Positions 11,739 through 22,980 of a stretch of 64,000 nt of DNA are shown here, one piece after another. Under the pieces are notes generated by a model. The model worked only from the letters and a program-made list of their open reading frames with translations, searched no databases and was not told where the DNA came from. The stretch spans positions 3,286,001-3,350,000 of the forward strand of contig JAJUBI010000002.1 of assembly GCA_022419385.1 (NCBI GenBank). Direction: 5' to 3'. Within the stretch, counting starts at the first letter, position 1; each line of letters begins with the position of its first letter. Position numbers and translations under genes: made by a program. Source of the stretch: Paraconiothyrium sp. Pb-2020 (Eukaryota; Ascomycota; Dothideomycetes; Pleosporales; Didymosphaeriaceae).

Positions 11739-13399
11739 GCTTTTCTCAATGAGAACCTCTCGGCAGTCTGTGAGCCGCACCTTTCTCTTGCGCTGCGACG
11801 TCCTTGGTCCTGTTTTGGAATACGGTATTGGATGGTTTACGATATGATGGCATTCCCTTTCACATGCTTTCTTCCTCATTCTTTTGCTGCATCATTCCCT
11901 TGGGGTCTCCGGTTTCTCCTGCGATATTAGCGGGCGAGTTGGGCAATTTTTACTTTGTCATGATAATATGTATGTACATATACGGTGGTTGATGTGGTTG
12001 ATTTGGAAGGCGAAGCGACTTTATACCCAGTGGAAGGTTAGATACTAACCAAGAGAGTTATATTCTAATATACTTCTACACAGTACGCAATCCCCCAAAA
12101 GAAACTGCCGTTAACCCATCTCCGTGGCTAACCTTTCCCTACCCTTCCTCTCTACGTGATCTATCCTGACAACTGATGGAGAGATCTCTATGATTAGCTG
12201 AGTGAATTGAGGCTTTTGGGGAAGCCCTGCATTAGCGTCAATGATCCTTCATCATCTCCCTAGCCTCAACACTGCTTCATTCTGAGGTCCTCCAGTAGGT
12301 GGTGTAGGCGTTCATAAAGCACTTGCTACATTGAGTTTACCGCCAATCGCTCATGTGCCAGGCTGACATCAGTCCTGTGACTTTGAGGTGGGACGAGAAA
12401 ATGGGATTGGCGCTGCCGAACACGAAGGATATGCATATTTTCAGGAAATGGGTACCCATTTGGGATCGGACAGTTGCGCATGAGACGGTGGGCATGTAGG
12501 AAGGCCATGCAGTAGGCTTTTCAGACCGTCGGCAGAACTCTGAGGCAATTGACAAAAGCATAGTTCAAGTGGCCTAGAAGCGGTAAAGCTCCGGAAAGGC
12601 TAAAGATCGTATGCGAAAGCCACCCAGAAGGTACTTCGATAACTACCGATCGCAAGCACTGCAAGTTGAACAATCGACCGTTGGGACAGATTTTGTGTCG
12701 AAATCAAGTACTCATCCTTTTTCTTATGCAGCATCAAAGGAAGAGCTGATACCCTTGCCATCCAATGAAGGAAGATTCTCAGAATTAGGACTATGCGAAA
12801 CGCCTGGCCTTCGGGAAGTGCTACAACGAAGTACGCAACCAACCTATAAAAGTCTGCATACTCAAGCTTCTTTTCGCATGCGCTCTTGGCTGCATATGCC
12901 GTTGTTGTGGGATTTGTAGCAAAAGACAAGTTACGAATCATCTCGTCTTTTGATGTCTTTCCTCGACAAACCGATCAACACGCCCTCACACCACCGCAGC
13001 CCTATCATGCGACTCACAAAATCAATTTAATGGGGCCTTCCTCTTCAATATGATACGGGTAAGGTAGATTCTCTTCGCTAGATAACTTATCAATCTTTTA
13101 AACGTACTTTTGGTCGAACATGCTACATGAGATCATTTCAAGCGTCAATCCCGGTCGTTGTCGCTACACAATTTGTCATAACTACCATTTCTCGCTGACT
13201 CTTTGATTTCCAAAAAAGGCGACTAACTTCTACTTGCAAATTCAAACCGGAGCACGTGAGCAAAGACACTTTGACCCTTCACCTTGTTTCTCGCACTCTA
13301 ACACTAACTTATATGAACACGTCCGCCTCAGACCACCACTCAAATTGAGCATACTGCTCAACTTCCGCGCAACACAAACGAACAAATCGGTCTCTGACG
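11739..13399. other. Intergenic region, no gene seen
   Basis: About 1.66 kb between the C2H2 regulator and the next gene. Open frames are short and overlap on both strands (for example a 102-codon frame at 12611 and a 113-codon frame antisense to it). None has recognisable composition or motifs. Confidence 0.5.
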
Positions 13400-14491
13400 A
13401 TGTCCAAGTCTCTCGCGTTGCCTACCACGCAACAGACTCACGCGAGCAGCACGCCCCAAGAACTCATTCACGAAAGCAAGATCCCGTCCATTACTAGCAA
13501 GACACGCGATTCAAAGCTACAGCCTGAAAACGTCTCAACCACCACGACTCTCTCTTTCGCAACTCCGAAATCCCTTGCGTTCTTCAAACGTTTCACATGG
13601 GAACTCACCCCATGGACCCGTCCAAACATCGACCCGACAACCGCGACCGCCATCTCGGCGCACATTCCCACTCTGCCAGCTGACGCAATCCACTTAGCCA
13701 TATGTCTCGGGGTCGGCTATACTGCGTTCTCCAAGGCGTGTAGAGATCAACGTCCGCACCTATACGTGGTGTTTCCGCACCTGAGACGTCCCATCGATGA
13801 ACAGTTCTGGCGCGTATGGCATACAAATATCGTCAAGCCAGCCTTCGATGAGGCTTGGATCTCTAGTGGATTGGTCGATGTTTGGGAACGTGAGGACACA
13901 GCATGGATAACAGAAAAGGCGGCACCGACAGCCGATCAGGTTCTTGACCGCTATGATAATGCGCCCTCTTACCGGCGTCACCGTCCTCAGCAGATCCAGT
14001 GGCCTGAATGGCGCGATTTCTGGGAATTCGACGAGGAGCCATCTCCACATACCCTCTCGAAAGGGTCGGAAGGTGGGTTCTCATATAGGCGTGCGCTTGT
14101 GTTTGACGAGGCTTGGTCGGCGATGCGAGATATGCTGAAGGGAGGAGACGAGCCGCGAGAGATGTCGGACCCTACTTTGCTAGCGCTATGGGAGAAAGCG
14201 GTGGAGGTGGAAGAGCCTGTGTCTGCGGATGTTTTGATCAAGACCGTGGGGAAGGAGTGGGATGGGTATATCGACTCGCGGTTTGTGGAGAAGAACATGT
14301 TTGTTGTACATTTGGTGGAGCCGACGAATCAGAATAACCTGCATGGGCAAGGTTCCCAGCCTACTGGCCCCGGCGGGCCTGCTGGGTCAAAGTGGGCGCA
14401 AGGCTGGGGAAGGGCTTTTCAAGTGGGCGTAGCTGTGCTGGTTATTTTGCTTCTTGGTGTATCAGCTTGGAGCGATTATGGGGAGTCCTGA
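13400..14491 (+). CDS. Hypothetical protein with C-terminal membrane anchor
   Basis: Single-exon frame of 363 residues starting at the first ATG (ACGATGT context). I do not recognise the family. The N-terminal ~50 residues are Ser/Thr-rich and likely disordered. The middle has a compact Trp- and acid-rich core (EQFWRVWHTNIVKPAFDEAW, WPEWRDFWEFDEE) that reads like a real domain. Near residue 325 a Gly/Pro/Gln linker leads to one hydrophobic helix (VGVAVLVILLLGVSAW) only a few residues from the C-terminus, so a tail-anchored protein facing the cytosol is inferred. There is no signal peptide. Two more orphan genes follow on the same strand. Composition is close to the neighbours, so recent transfer is not indicated. 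Confidence 0.75.
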   Translation: MSKSLALPTTQQTHASSTPQELIHESKIPSITSKTRDSKLQPENVSTTTTLSFATPKSLAFFKRFTWELTPWTRPNIDPTTATAISAHIPTLPADAIHLAICLGVGYTAFSKACRDQRPHLYVVFPHLRRPIDEQFWRVWHTNIVKPAFDEAWISSGLVDVWEREDTAWITEKAAPTADQVLDRYDNAPSYRRHRPQQIQWPEWRDFWEFDEEPSPHTLSKGSEGGFSYRRALVFDEAWSAMRDMLKGGDEPREMSDPTLLALWEKAVEVEEPVSADVLIKTVGKEWDGYIDSRFVEKNMFVVHLVEPTNQNNLHGQGSQPTGPGGPAGSKWAQGWGRAFQVGVAVLVILLLGVSAWSDYGES

Positions 14492-15005
14492 TCAATCTTG
14501 GAGAGGTCGATGTTCCCTTCGAACCAGCCCACGCTCGTTTGGTGACACGGCATTTTCCGTGGAAAGCAAAGGAAGAGGCAAGTCCCTATGTACCGGGAAA
14601 GATGCAGAACTCAATAGATTGAATGTCGCATGTGAAACCGTCCATGGTGATTCGACTCCTTTCAAGATTCAATATCTGGTTCAGGTCTTCAGGTGATAAA
14701 ATCACCATGCATGTTGGCCCTATGCTACGTCACCTAAACGTGGATGTACAAGGAGGCAACCATAGTGTCACAGCATAGCATGACAGTTCAACGGTGCAAT
14801 TCCGGACCAGTAGAAAGCTATGTGTGAAGGTTAACTCAAGAAATCAAAAATGCATTCACACCGAACCCGATGTGGGCCTCGTTCTTGAATATAATTCCCT
14901 CAGAGCCGCCAGGTCCTTTTCCGAAAAAGAAAAACAGAACACAAAGATCTCATTGCCAATTTATCAACTTCCTCGCTTGCCAGTCTATTACCAACCACAG
15001 TCAAA
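14492..15005. other. Intergenic region, no gene seen
   Basis: About 500 bp between two same-strand orphan genes; it probably holds the 3' end of one and the promoter of the next. No motif or coding signal stands out. Confidence 0.5.
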
Positions 15006-15869
15006 ATGGGGGATGTAAGCTCTATCTTCGCCATCGCGGGTAAAGTCTCGCACTGGACCCGCAAGCTCTCGGAAATCAGCAACCTGAAAAGCAACTCAAC
15101 AATTAAGAATATATCAGCCAAGAGCGATGAGACTGTCCTCCAGAACAATAGCGCGACCCGTCGCTCTCTTGCCTCGAACATTATCGGCATCACCACAATT
15201 CTTTCCCTCTCAGTGGCTCATCCTCCTTTCGCCGCAGCTGCTGCAATCGGTATTTGGCAGCTAGCTGTGTCTTTGGTTAACTTCTGCCGCGTGAAACGAG
15301 AACTCAGGATCAGGGTCGAAAGAGATGCCAGTTTTGACAAGCTTTACTACCGGAATGACTATTTTGGGCAGGACGTTACTGTTGGATGCACTATGAGAGC
15401 TATTTGCACTGTGTTGAGCACTGCGATGGTTGGAGTCGACCATATGGAGCACTGGTATGGGACAGTCGCTGTGTACATCGTAGCTCTTGCCGTTTCACAT
15501 ATCGTCGGAGACGTCGCAGCCGGTGCTATTCCTGTGCAAGGTCTTGCAGGGGAAGACTCCAGACTCCGTGCGCAAAGCAAAAAAGCTCATGAAGCGCCAA
15601 ATCCATCTGCTAGACTGACAGACACGAACGGTCATACTTTCCCTGGAGGTGTCCGAACGGGCACAATTCTAGGAATACTTGAAGATATTTTGGACAGGAG
15701 TGTTTCAAAGGTGGAGGAGTTCGCACGATTGTAAGTGTTGGAGTGGTCCTGAACTTTAGGTGTCTCACCAATAAGGTCTTGGGACAGGGTGTTCCCGGAA
15801 AGCTGTTCTCAGGGAGACGAACGAGTGTTCGATCAATACGGGTACCCAAGGCTTATGCCCCGTATCTAA
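15006..15869 (+). CDS. Hypothetical multi-pass membrane protein, two exons
   Basis: Exon 1 (15006-15730) encodes 241 codons plus two bases. The apparent stop (TTG TAA) sits inside a perfect splice donor, TT|GTAAGTG, so the gene very probably continues. Splicing to the AG ending at 15787 (57-nt intron) keeps the frame open for 27 more codons, ending PRLMPRI and TAA at 15867-15869, for 268 residues. An in-frame alternative acceptor ends at 15775 (45-nt intron), adding four residues. Hydrophobic stretches lie near residues 55-95 (IIGITTILSLSVAHPPFAAAA) and 127-175, consistent with about four membrane passes. A cysteine and basic patches lie between them. I do not recognise the family and find no signal peptide. 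If the intron is not used, the protein ends at residue 242. Confidence 0.6.
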
Positions 15870-16781
15870 CGAACGTTGTATAGTATAGCGAGCGCACTGG
15901 GATTACGAACTCAAAACCAAGGATTTTTCGCTCCCATCTTCGAAAAGATATTAGCGTACTCTTTTTGCTGGTCTATCGAGGACGCGTTTGGGGATCGCTA
16001 TACTTATCAATCATGCGCAGGCGACCTGCAAATATATTTATGTTTTGCGCCTTCATAGTCATAATGATGATGTACCTTACCGGCTAGTGATGATTCCTGC
16101 CAACAATGGCAACTTCTTCTATCCAGACACCTGCTCTTTCGTGATTCGCGCCAAAACTTTTGTTAAACGACTGGAGAAGTCCGATGAACGTCTTGAACGA
16201 GTCGATGCATTGGGTACCTCAAAGATATCTCTCAAAGCTCTATTACAGTCGACTCGCCTCGACACCAATGCTTCGTTCTCAACGACCGATGAGTGGGCGC
16301 TTCGCTGATACCGCTCGTACCAAAAGGAAGTGCGTGCTGTAAGTTGTCTAAGGCGTTGGTCAGTGGCAATGTGATGTCCAGAAATGAACAATGTTTGAAC
16401 TTGGATGAGGAAAGCCAGAGCCAGTAAGGAGCGGTAAAGGCCAAACGCATACGCAGACCCTAGGGCAAAAACTAGATTGCTGCTGTTTGAATCGGGACCC
16501 AAATTGCAAACAGAGTTCATTGAACAAATTTTGAGGAATATCGGGGCGTAGTATGGAGATTGCGCTACTTCAGGCGGTGAGCGTTAGGGTGATAGACGTT
16601 TGTAGGTGATACTTACCACCCAACCGCTCAGAGCGCTATTCTCTCACTTCTCAGCCAAGGTGAAAATACTTATTCTGGAGGTCTTTATAAGCCTTCCTCT
16701 ACATCTCAATCCTCCCTCTCTCACACTCCCCATAATTCAAACAATAAACTCAGAACTACACTCAACCGAACAATACGAGAC
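15870..16781. other. Intergenic region, no gene seen
   Basis: About 0.9 kb. A CTAAC..TATAG string just after 15866 looks like a branch site and acceptor, so another 3' exon of the preceding gene is conceivable, but I could not find an upstream donor that fits. Short open frames at 15988 and 16119 (antisense) lack support. Confidence 0.4.
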
Positions 16782-17306
16782 ATGGGAGATCTGAGCTTCC
16801 GTGACCAGTCACTACAAAACAATGTCAGCACAAAACAGCGTACACAATCTCGTCATCGAAGAAGCCGGGCGCCCTCACCAGCGGATGACCTAGCTAAGCA
16901 CCAGGTAAGATATAACTGCAGTAGACCTATTCTAGGCTATACAATCTAATGTGTATAGCGCCCTTATCGTCTGCGTAATGCAGTCTCCCTAGTGGCGCGC
17001 TATGCGCTACAAAAGATGAACGAGCATATAATCCGACGCACCTTTATCGACTTCGAGGAGGAGATCCATCCTAACAGCCACTTCACGTGGCGTATACAAG
17101 GTTCCGATGGCATAAAGTTTGGTATTGTTCAAACCTTCGTAGCAGAGGATGCAGACGCCGTAATCGCCAGTATAATTACCTACATCGACGAAGTCGCTGA
17201 ATACTTAACGACGCTTACCTGGCCGGCGTGGAAAGCGACAATGACCCAAGAATTTCTAACGTCTGCGAGCAATGGTCTTGACAACGCAATATCGTCCGAA
17301 CCTTGA
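16782..17306 (+). CDS. Small two-exon orphan protein (156 aa)
   Basis: An ATG at 16782 opens 41 codons that end at a phase-0 donor (CAG|GTAAGA). A 54-nt intron (16905-16958) with the branch-like string CTAAT eight bases before its TAG leads to exon 2 (16959-17306), which stays open for 115 codons to TGA. Exon 1 alone is too short to stand out, and exon 2 alone lacks an ATG at its beginning, so the gene appears only after splicing. The N-terminal 40 residues are basic and Ser/Arg-rich (RTQSRHRRSR). The rest looks like a small folded alpha/beta domain with an acidic centre (TFIDFEEEIHPN, FVAEDADAVIASIITYIDE) and no membrane segment or cysteine pattern. I do not recognise it. The coding sequence grades downstream into a TA-rich block that may be a repeat relic. 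Confidence 0.5.
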
Positions 17307-19138
17307 GCCCAATTAACAGTTCCACAGGCATACTTAGGCTGTATATACCCCAGACACCTCTTTTACCTCTGTTAGGCTAACGTCGTTATTATATAGGTGT
17401 CCTATGATCTACAAATGCGTCTAGCGTGCTGGATCTTTTTAGCCAACATTCACAACAACTTGAGCACCACGCGGGAAGCACTTCTACCTGTCTAGGTAAG
17501 ACTAGTCACTTCCTTTCTATAGGGATGAGGCTAACAGAGACATAGAAGTATTCTGGCTTAACGCGCTAGATAGATCCTACAATCTTAGTGGATAAGCGGG
17601 TAGGCAAGGTTGTCTTCTCTCACCTTATAATTAGCTTTACGAGACTATGTCCTCTTTATTTTGTAGTTCACTCTTCCGTGCAATATATCTTCAGAACACC
17701 TTTGCCAGCTCACCTTGATTAGTAACAACTTCCGTGAACTTACCTAGACTTGACTTCAATGCTAGAAGTCCGTTACACGCTGCCGAGGCGCCCAATCACT
17801 TACCCTCACCACAGTATATTACCCACTACTATCGGTTGTAGGCAGCAACTAGTTCACATTGAGATGATACTGAGTGTGTCTATAGTCTCTGCCTGCATAC
17901 GAGCTGTTATAAGCTAGCAAACAAACATAAGAAATAGACTAGGCTTAACCAACATCAACCATATTTCAGCGCATTACACATTGTATTAGTCCTCACTTTA
18001 CTAAGTTTCACTACTTAAGAAGCGCACAACAAACCGCATAAGTTATTAAAGCATAGACACGAAACCATCTCACGCCTACGTTACAGGTAGGGCGCCATAC
18101 TTCGTAGTATAATAGTTCAACTTCAAGCCACCACGGTTCACTTTGTGAAATGTTAAAGTCCGAGGTAGCTTCACAGTGATTTTTTGACATCATCGTGCAA
18201 CGCAGCCACTCACCGCTGGGCATACGACTCGCACTCAGCCTCACATCACCATCCATCTCTACTCGTCCTCACAAGGTAGACACATTCACACTCTCCACAC
18301 GCGACAACACATAGCGAAACCCATATCATTAACACACTACAAGATTTTGTACTCCCCTGTCTCCTCCGTACTGCTCCCTCCAATCGAGAAATGAAAGAAA
18401 AGAAAGAAGAGGTTCAAGACAGGTACCTCTGGTATCCATGGACAGGAACAAAACCGATCGAAGACAAACAAAAGGACAATGTGCGTGGTGCCGTGACGTA
18501 TATCTATTCCTCACTGACGGAACCTTTGGCGGTTCGTCTTACAAAACTTTCGTGCTACATGACGTTGTGGAGTGTGCTCGTTCGTGTTGGGGCGTGGGCG
18601 TGGGCGTGGGTGAGCGTTGACGGGGTGATTTGGTGCGTGGTGTGATTGCGGGTGTTGTGCTGTGGTCGGGACTGATGCCGGGGACAGGGTCCGGGGGGTA
18701 TGAAGGCGGGATAGTTGGCGCATGGGTAATTTTACCATGAACTCGATCGATCAGCGGCCCGAAGTGTTGCCTCGAGCGGCCCGACGTTCGACGCTGAAGT
18801 TGTACATCATGATGTCCTCCTCCTGGTTCATAGCCGCCATGACCGTCATTCCAGAGAAATGAAATGACGACCCCGAATCGCATGGCAGCCGACGCTGCCT
18901 TTCCCGTTCGTGAAGTTGTCGGTCTTGCATCTCCGCACGTTCTATGCTCAGTTTAGTCAACAGCCAGTCTACACCCTAAAAGAGTATCCAGCGTGACATC
19001 GACATAGGAGCTATGCAGATGATGCGGGTAGGGAGAAGTTCAGAGCAATCAGGCCATGACACCTTGGGCGCCGCCTTGTAGAGGATTAGTATAATGATGT
19101 TTTAGGAGCTGTCTCGATCGCAGCCACGTAATTGTAGC
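17307..19138. other. TA-rich gene-free block; possible decayed repeat
   Basis: From 17307 to about 18360 the sequence is clearly richer in TA, CTA and TAG words than its surroundings and contains no long open frame on either strand, unlike the GC-richer DNA nearby. This is what a transposon mutated by RIP (repeat-induced C-to-T change, turning CA/TG into TA) looks like, but no terminal repeats or protein remnants could be recognised. From 18390 the composition returns to normal. A GGGCGT hexamer repeat (about 3.5 copies) sits near 18589-18610. The last part holds the 3' flank of the importin gene. Confidence 0.35.
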
Positions 19139-21898
19139 TTAGGCGAGAGAGACGTTCGTAAAGGACTCACCAATTTGACGCTTGATCTGTTCGCGTGCCC
19201 ACCGAGCGGTGTCACGTGTGCGGTTGGTAAAGTCCTGGTTGGCGCGCGTCTCCCTCGTCATCGCGGTCAGGAAATCATGACGGAAATATTCCTTGATGTC
19301 ACCGTTGGGGAAGGCCTCGGCGATGTCACCGATCACACCACAAGACGAACGTAGGAGGGCCTCGGTTCGGTTACTGTCGAGCTGCACGATGCGAAGCAGC
19401 TCAAAGATAGAATCCAGATATTGAACAAGCAACTGGGTCTTGCCGCTCGATTTCATAGCGACAATGATGCCGTCCCAAGCGTCCATGATACCCTCGCGGA
19501 GCGAAGTGATGTAGTCCATCATCTCAAAGTTGCCCTCGGTGGTCATGGAGACGGACGAAGCCTGCTGGAGCACTTGGGCTACGACAGGCAGGTACGTCTC
19601 GAAGGCGCCAAGGATGGCGTGAGCAATATCACCGAAGCACTGCAGAATGGCCGGCTTGAACTGGTTACCCAATTGAGCACTGCGCAGGTTGTTAAGCAGG
19701 TAGTTCATAAAAGCATCGCAGTATGGCTGGACCTTCTCGCCGAGTGCTCGAGTGATGTCGCTAACAAGACCGATCGCCATCGAGCAGAGACTGGGTTCTT
19801 CCTGGTTGCCAAGCGCATTGTAAAGGAACTTGGAGAATGCATCCATGTACTTGAGGAAATCTTCCTCCAAAGCCGTTGCGATAGAGCCAATGGCAGCGAA
19901 GACAGCGTCCGGGACGCTGGACTTGGGTGGGAGGCTGGAAAGAAGCGTGAGAAGAATCTGCATAATGCGGTCTGCCTGCGGCTTGATATCGGTCTCTAAC
20001 CGCTGAACGATGGCCATGACAACACTAGCCAAGCTCGTCTGCATCTCCTCAAGGGTAAGCTTGTCTTCCACACTGACGACCTGTTGCTGGAGCTGGATGG
20101 ACTTCTCCAATCGCTCCAAGATGACATTTGAAAGCGTGGCCACGAGTCCGATGCTGTCGTTGGCAGCATTGTTGACGAAAGAGTTGAGCACTTCATATGC
20201 CGCGGTTCGGAGCTGGTTGTCAGCATCGCCTCGCTCGGTGACCTGAAGTATGTGCTGGATGCTCTGCTGGAAGTGGGCGGAAAGCGGGTTCGAATCGCAT
20301 CCGGGCTCGCCAGCGAAGCGATCCGCAAGATTCATCAAAGCCCAGCAGCACGAAGACGCCATCTTGGTGTGGCTCGAGAGGCCATTGAAAAGGGCGCTGA
20401 TGAGCGGGGGAAGGTGTTGCTGTTCATCGACAGCGCTTGGTGCACCTTCACAGATGCGACCCAGAGCATACGCGGCGGAGTCCTTGACGTGTATCACCTG
20501 ATCATCCATCATGGAGATCAAGACCGGAAGAGCCTGCTTGACAAGCGGCTCCAGGACGCTCTCTTCAGGTCCCTCCACGATGGCACCGAAAGCCGAAACG
20601 GCTGCGTCCCGGTAATGCCAGTCATCGGAGCGAAGGTTCTTCTCGACGAATTGAAGGACAGGAGGTACAACGCCGCTGCCCACGCAGCTTGCCCAGAGCT
20701 GCAGGCACTGATATGCAGCACGCGAGACGTTGTATTCATTGTCATCAGCGTCTTCATCTTGCTTCGCCAAAAGCTCGAGTAGGACCGGAACAACCTCCTG
20801 TGTAGCGACGCGGGCAAAGTTGAAGTAGTCCCGCAGCTCCGTCGAGCCCTCAGCTTGAGCTTGCTGGTTGTCATCTTCGATGGAAATCTCTTCCTCGCAC
20901 ACGGTGCACCAAAATTCGATAGCGAGCTTAGCGACATCTTCTTCGTCGCTCTTCATGCCCTGAATGGTCAGGCCGAAGAGCGCCTTCTCCATGTAGAACC
21001 GCATCTTGTCATAGTAGAGACCCATTATCCTGTTTAGGCAGCCGTATGCGCCCTGCTGTATGCGGTTGTCTTCCGCCTGTGTTGCCTCGCAGATGACCTG
21101 CATGATGTAGTTTCGCTCTCCCTCGTTTTCAAAGTTGGACCGCACGAACTCAATCGAGTCACCGAGGGCTGCGATGGCCGCGTGTCGTACGTCATTGTTG
21201 GGTTCCTCTTTGCGGGCCCCCTGAACAACGGCGGTGAGGATGGCATTTGAGTGGTGTTGAAGAGCCTCGCGGAGGTCCAAGTCATCTGTGTCGCAGATGA
21301 AGCCGATGGTGGTCAGCGAGGCCATCTTCTGGTGGGGTGGACCCTCGCCCACGTTCTGAACAAGCGTCTGCATCAGCTCCGGCCATTGGTTCTGAGGTAT
21401 CTCGATAGCGGCGACGGAGGCGATGAACTGGGCGGCAGACTGCCCGGCGCGGGCGTCTGATGAAGAGAGCGTGTTCAGAGCAAGCTGCTTCACGTTGCTT
21501 TTGATCTGCGGATCGAGAGCTTGCCATCGCTCCTGGACCTGACGTAACCGTGCGTACTCGCGTGCCGTGAAGGCATTCTTGAGGGCAAGACCGGCGGCGG
21601 TCCTAATGTGCGGCTGGGACTGCTCGTTGGCAAGCTCGCCGGCGAGAATAGTGAGGTATTGGGGCTGCGAGGCGTCAGTGTGCGGGTCGGAGATTGGAGG
21701 CTACGTGGGCTACAGCCTGCTCTTGCGGAGAGGGGCACTCACGAAGTCGGACTCGGCAGCCGAGTTGAGCTGCTCTTCGGCGGCCTTTCGGATATTCGCA
21801 TCTGCGCGAGTGTCAGTCAAGCGGCCGGGGGCGGTAGGGCTTGATCAAAGGCGCATACCAGGCGAAAGCGTCCCCTCCAACACCTGGTTGATATCCAT
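19139..21898 (-). CDS. KAP95: Importin subunit beta-1 (karyopherin Kap95)
   Basis: Nuclear import receptor. It binds importin alpha (via its IBB domain), FG nucleoporins and RanGTP to carry NLS cargo through the pore. Three exons on the minus strand: 21898-21859, 21801-21743 and 21664-19139 (introns 57 and 78 nt), total 874 residues, close to the usual 860-880. The first two exons encode the classical start MDINQVLEGTLSPDANIRKA; exon 3 opens with PQYLTILAGELAN of the importin-beta N-terminal domain. The rest is a HEAT-repeat superhelix; an acidic loop (EEEISIEDDNQQ) and the Ran- and importin-alpha-binding repeats follow in family order. The protein ends in NVSLA. The short first exons were found from the splice consensus and the family N-terminus. 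Nup170 at the other end of the window is part of the same transport machinery, but there is no sign the two are linked functionally by position. Confidence 0.96.
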
Positions 21899-22980
21899 GA
21901 TTGCGGAGGGAGCGTGTGAGGAACAAAGAGGGTATCTGGGCGAAGGAACGGCGGTTGAAGGGCGAGTGGGTATTTAGAAATTAGAGGCAGGCAGCCAGAG
22001 AGAAGTAGCGGTGGGCGGGAGTTGTAGGGAGGGATTTTGAAGCGAAAGAGGTTCAGCGTAGGCAGGGCCAAAACACGTGAACTCTAGGGTGGACTGTTTT
22101 TCTGCCCCACCACGCCTGTTGCTGGAGGGGCTCCTTTTATCGAAGACGGGGGACTGTGCGCGTGCAAACAACCAACGACGGGCACAGAGAGGCGCGCAAA
22201 TGCCAGGCTTGCAGAGGCACGCACCGCAACGGCGCATCACAATTTCGTAGCTCCTGCCCGCGTTGTTGACCCTCTGCTGCAGGAAGGCGCGGCCCGAGCG
22301 CAAACATGGCGACCACCCCAGCCGCGCCCCCAGACTCGCCTTCAGCTGCGCGCCCGACGCTGTCTCGCACCTCGCGGATCTGCGTGCACAGAAACCTCGG
22401 GGCTTTGTTCTGCAGGTACACGCCTCCTCTCCCCTTGCCCGTTTTATCCGCTGGCACCATCTGGGAGCCGCAAGCTCCCGCTGCGACGACAGCGCATTGG
22501 CTCGCTTCCCCAGGTTCACTCAGCCCTGCGCCGACGCTTCTGCTGCCTGGATTGCAAGGCACCATGCTTCCTGCGCCCGACCATGTCCTTGTGAGAATGC
22601 AGTCACAACCACCACGCCATGCTGTACGAATCGTCGTGGCGGCGGCGGCGGCGAGTCAGGTGCAGACGCCGCATACTTGGAGGCGTCGTCAACAGCAACA
22701 ATCGCTGGATCCACCCACGAATGTTCTGGAAAATACTTAAGCGAAATGATGCAGTGTGTATCCGGCTGCAACGTGCTCACGTAGGATCCGAAATCGATCG
22801 AATAGCTGGGCGCAGCTCGGTAGAACGTATGTACTAGTACAGGTTCGAATCATCCTGCTCAGACCCTCACTCCTATATACACATCCACCACTCCGTAACG
22901 CCATGGAATGCGATAGCCAAAGCCCGAGATATCATCCGTAGCATCCAAAGATAGCCTCCCCCCAATTAGACCTGTACAGA
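21899..22980. other. Intergenic region (KAP95 promoter side)
   Basis: About 1.1 kb between two minus-strand genes, containing the KAP95 promoter and leader and the 3' end of the phosphatase gene. A short GGC triplet run is at about 22637-22653. Open frames of up to 180 codons on both strands overlap one another and have no recognisable features. A box-B-like GGTTCGAATC at 22841 does not fold into a tRNA. Confidence 0.5.

Noticed and set aside
15731..15759. Shorter 29-nt intron in the multi-pass membrane protein gene, which would give a different 3' frame
   Set aside because: 29 nt is below the usual minimum for fungal introns; the 45- and 57-nt options share a better frame.
18391..18645. 84-codon plus-strand frame with a Trp/Val-rich end
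   Set aside because: The hydrophobic end is produced by a GGGCGT hexamer repeat; no other coding sign.
22800..22880. tRNA-like signals (GCAGCTCGGTAGAAC and GGTTCGAATC)
   Set aside because: The box A and box B words are present, but the T-arm stem does not pair and no acceptor stem forms. Treated as coincidence.
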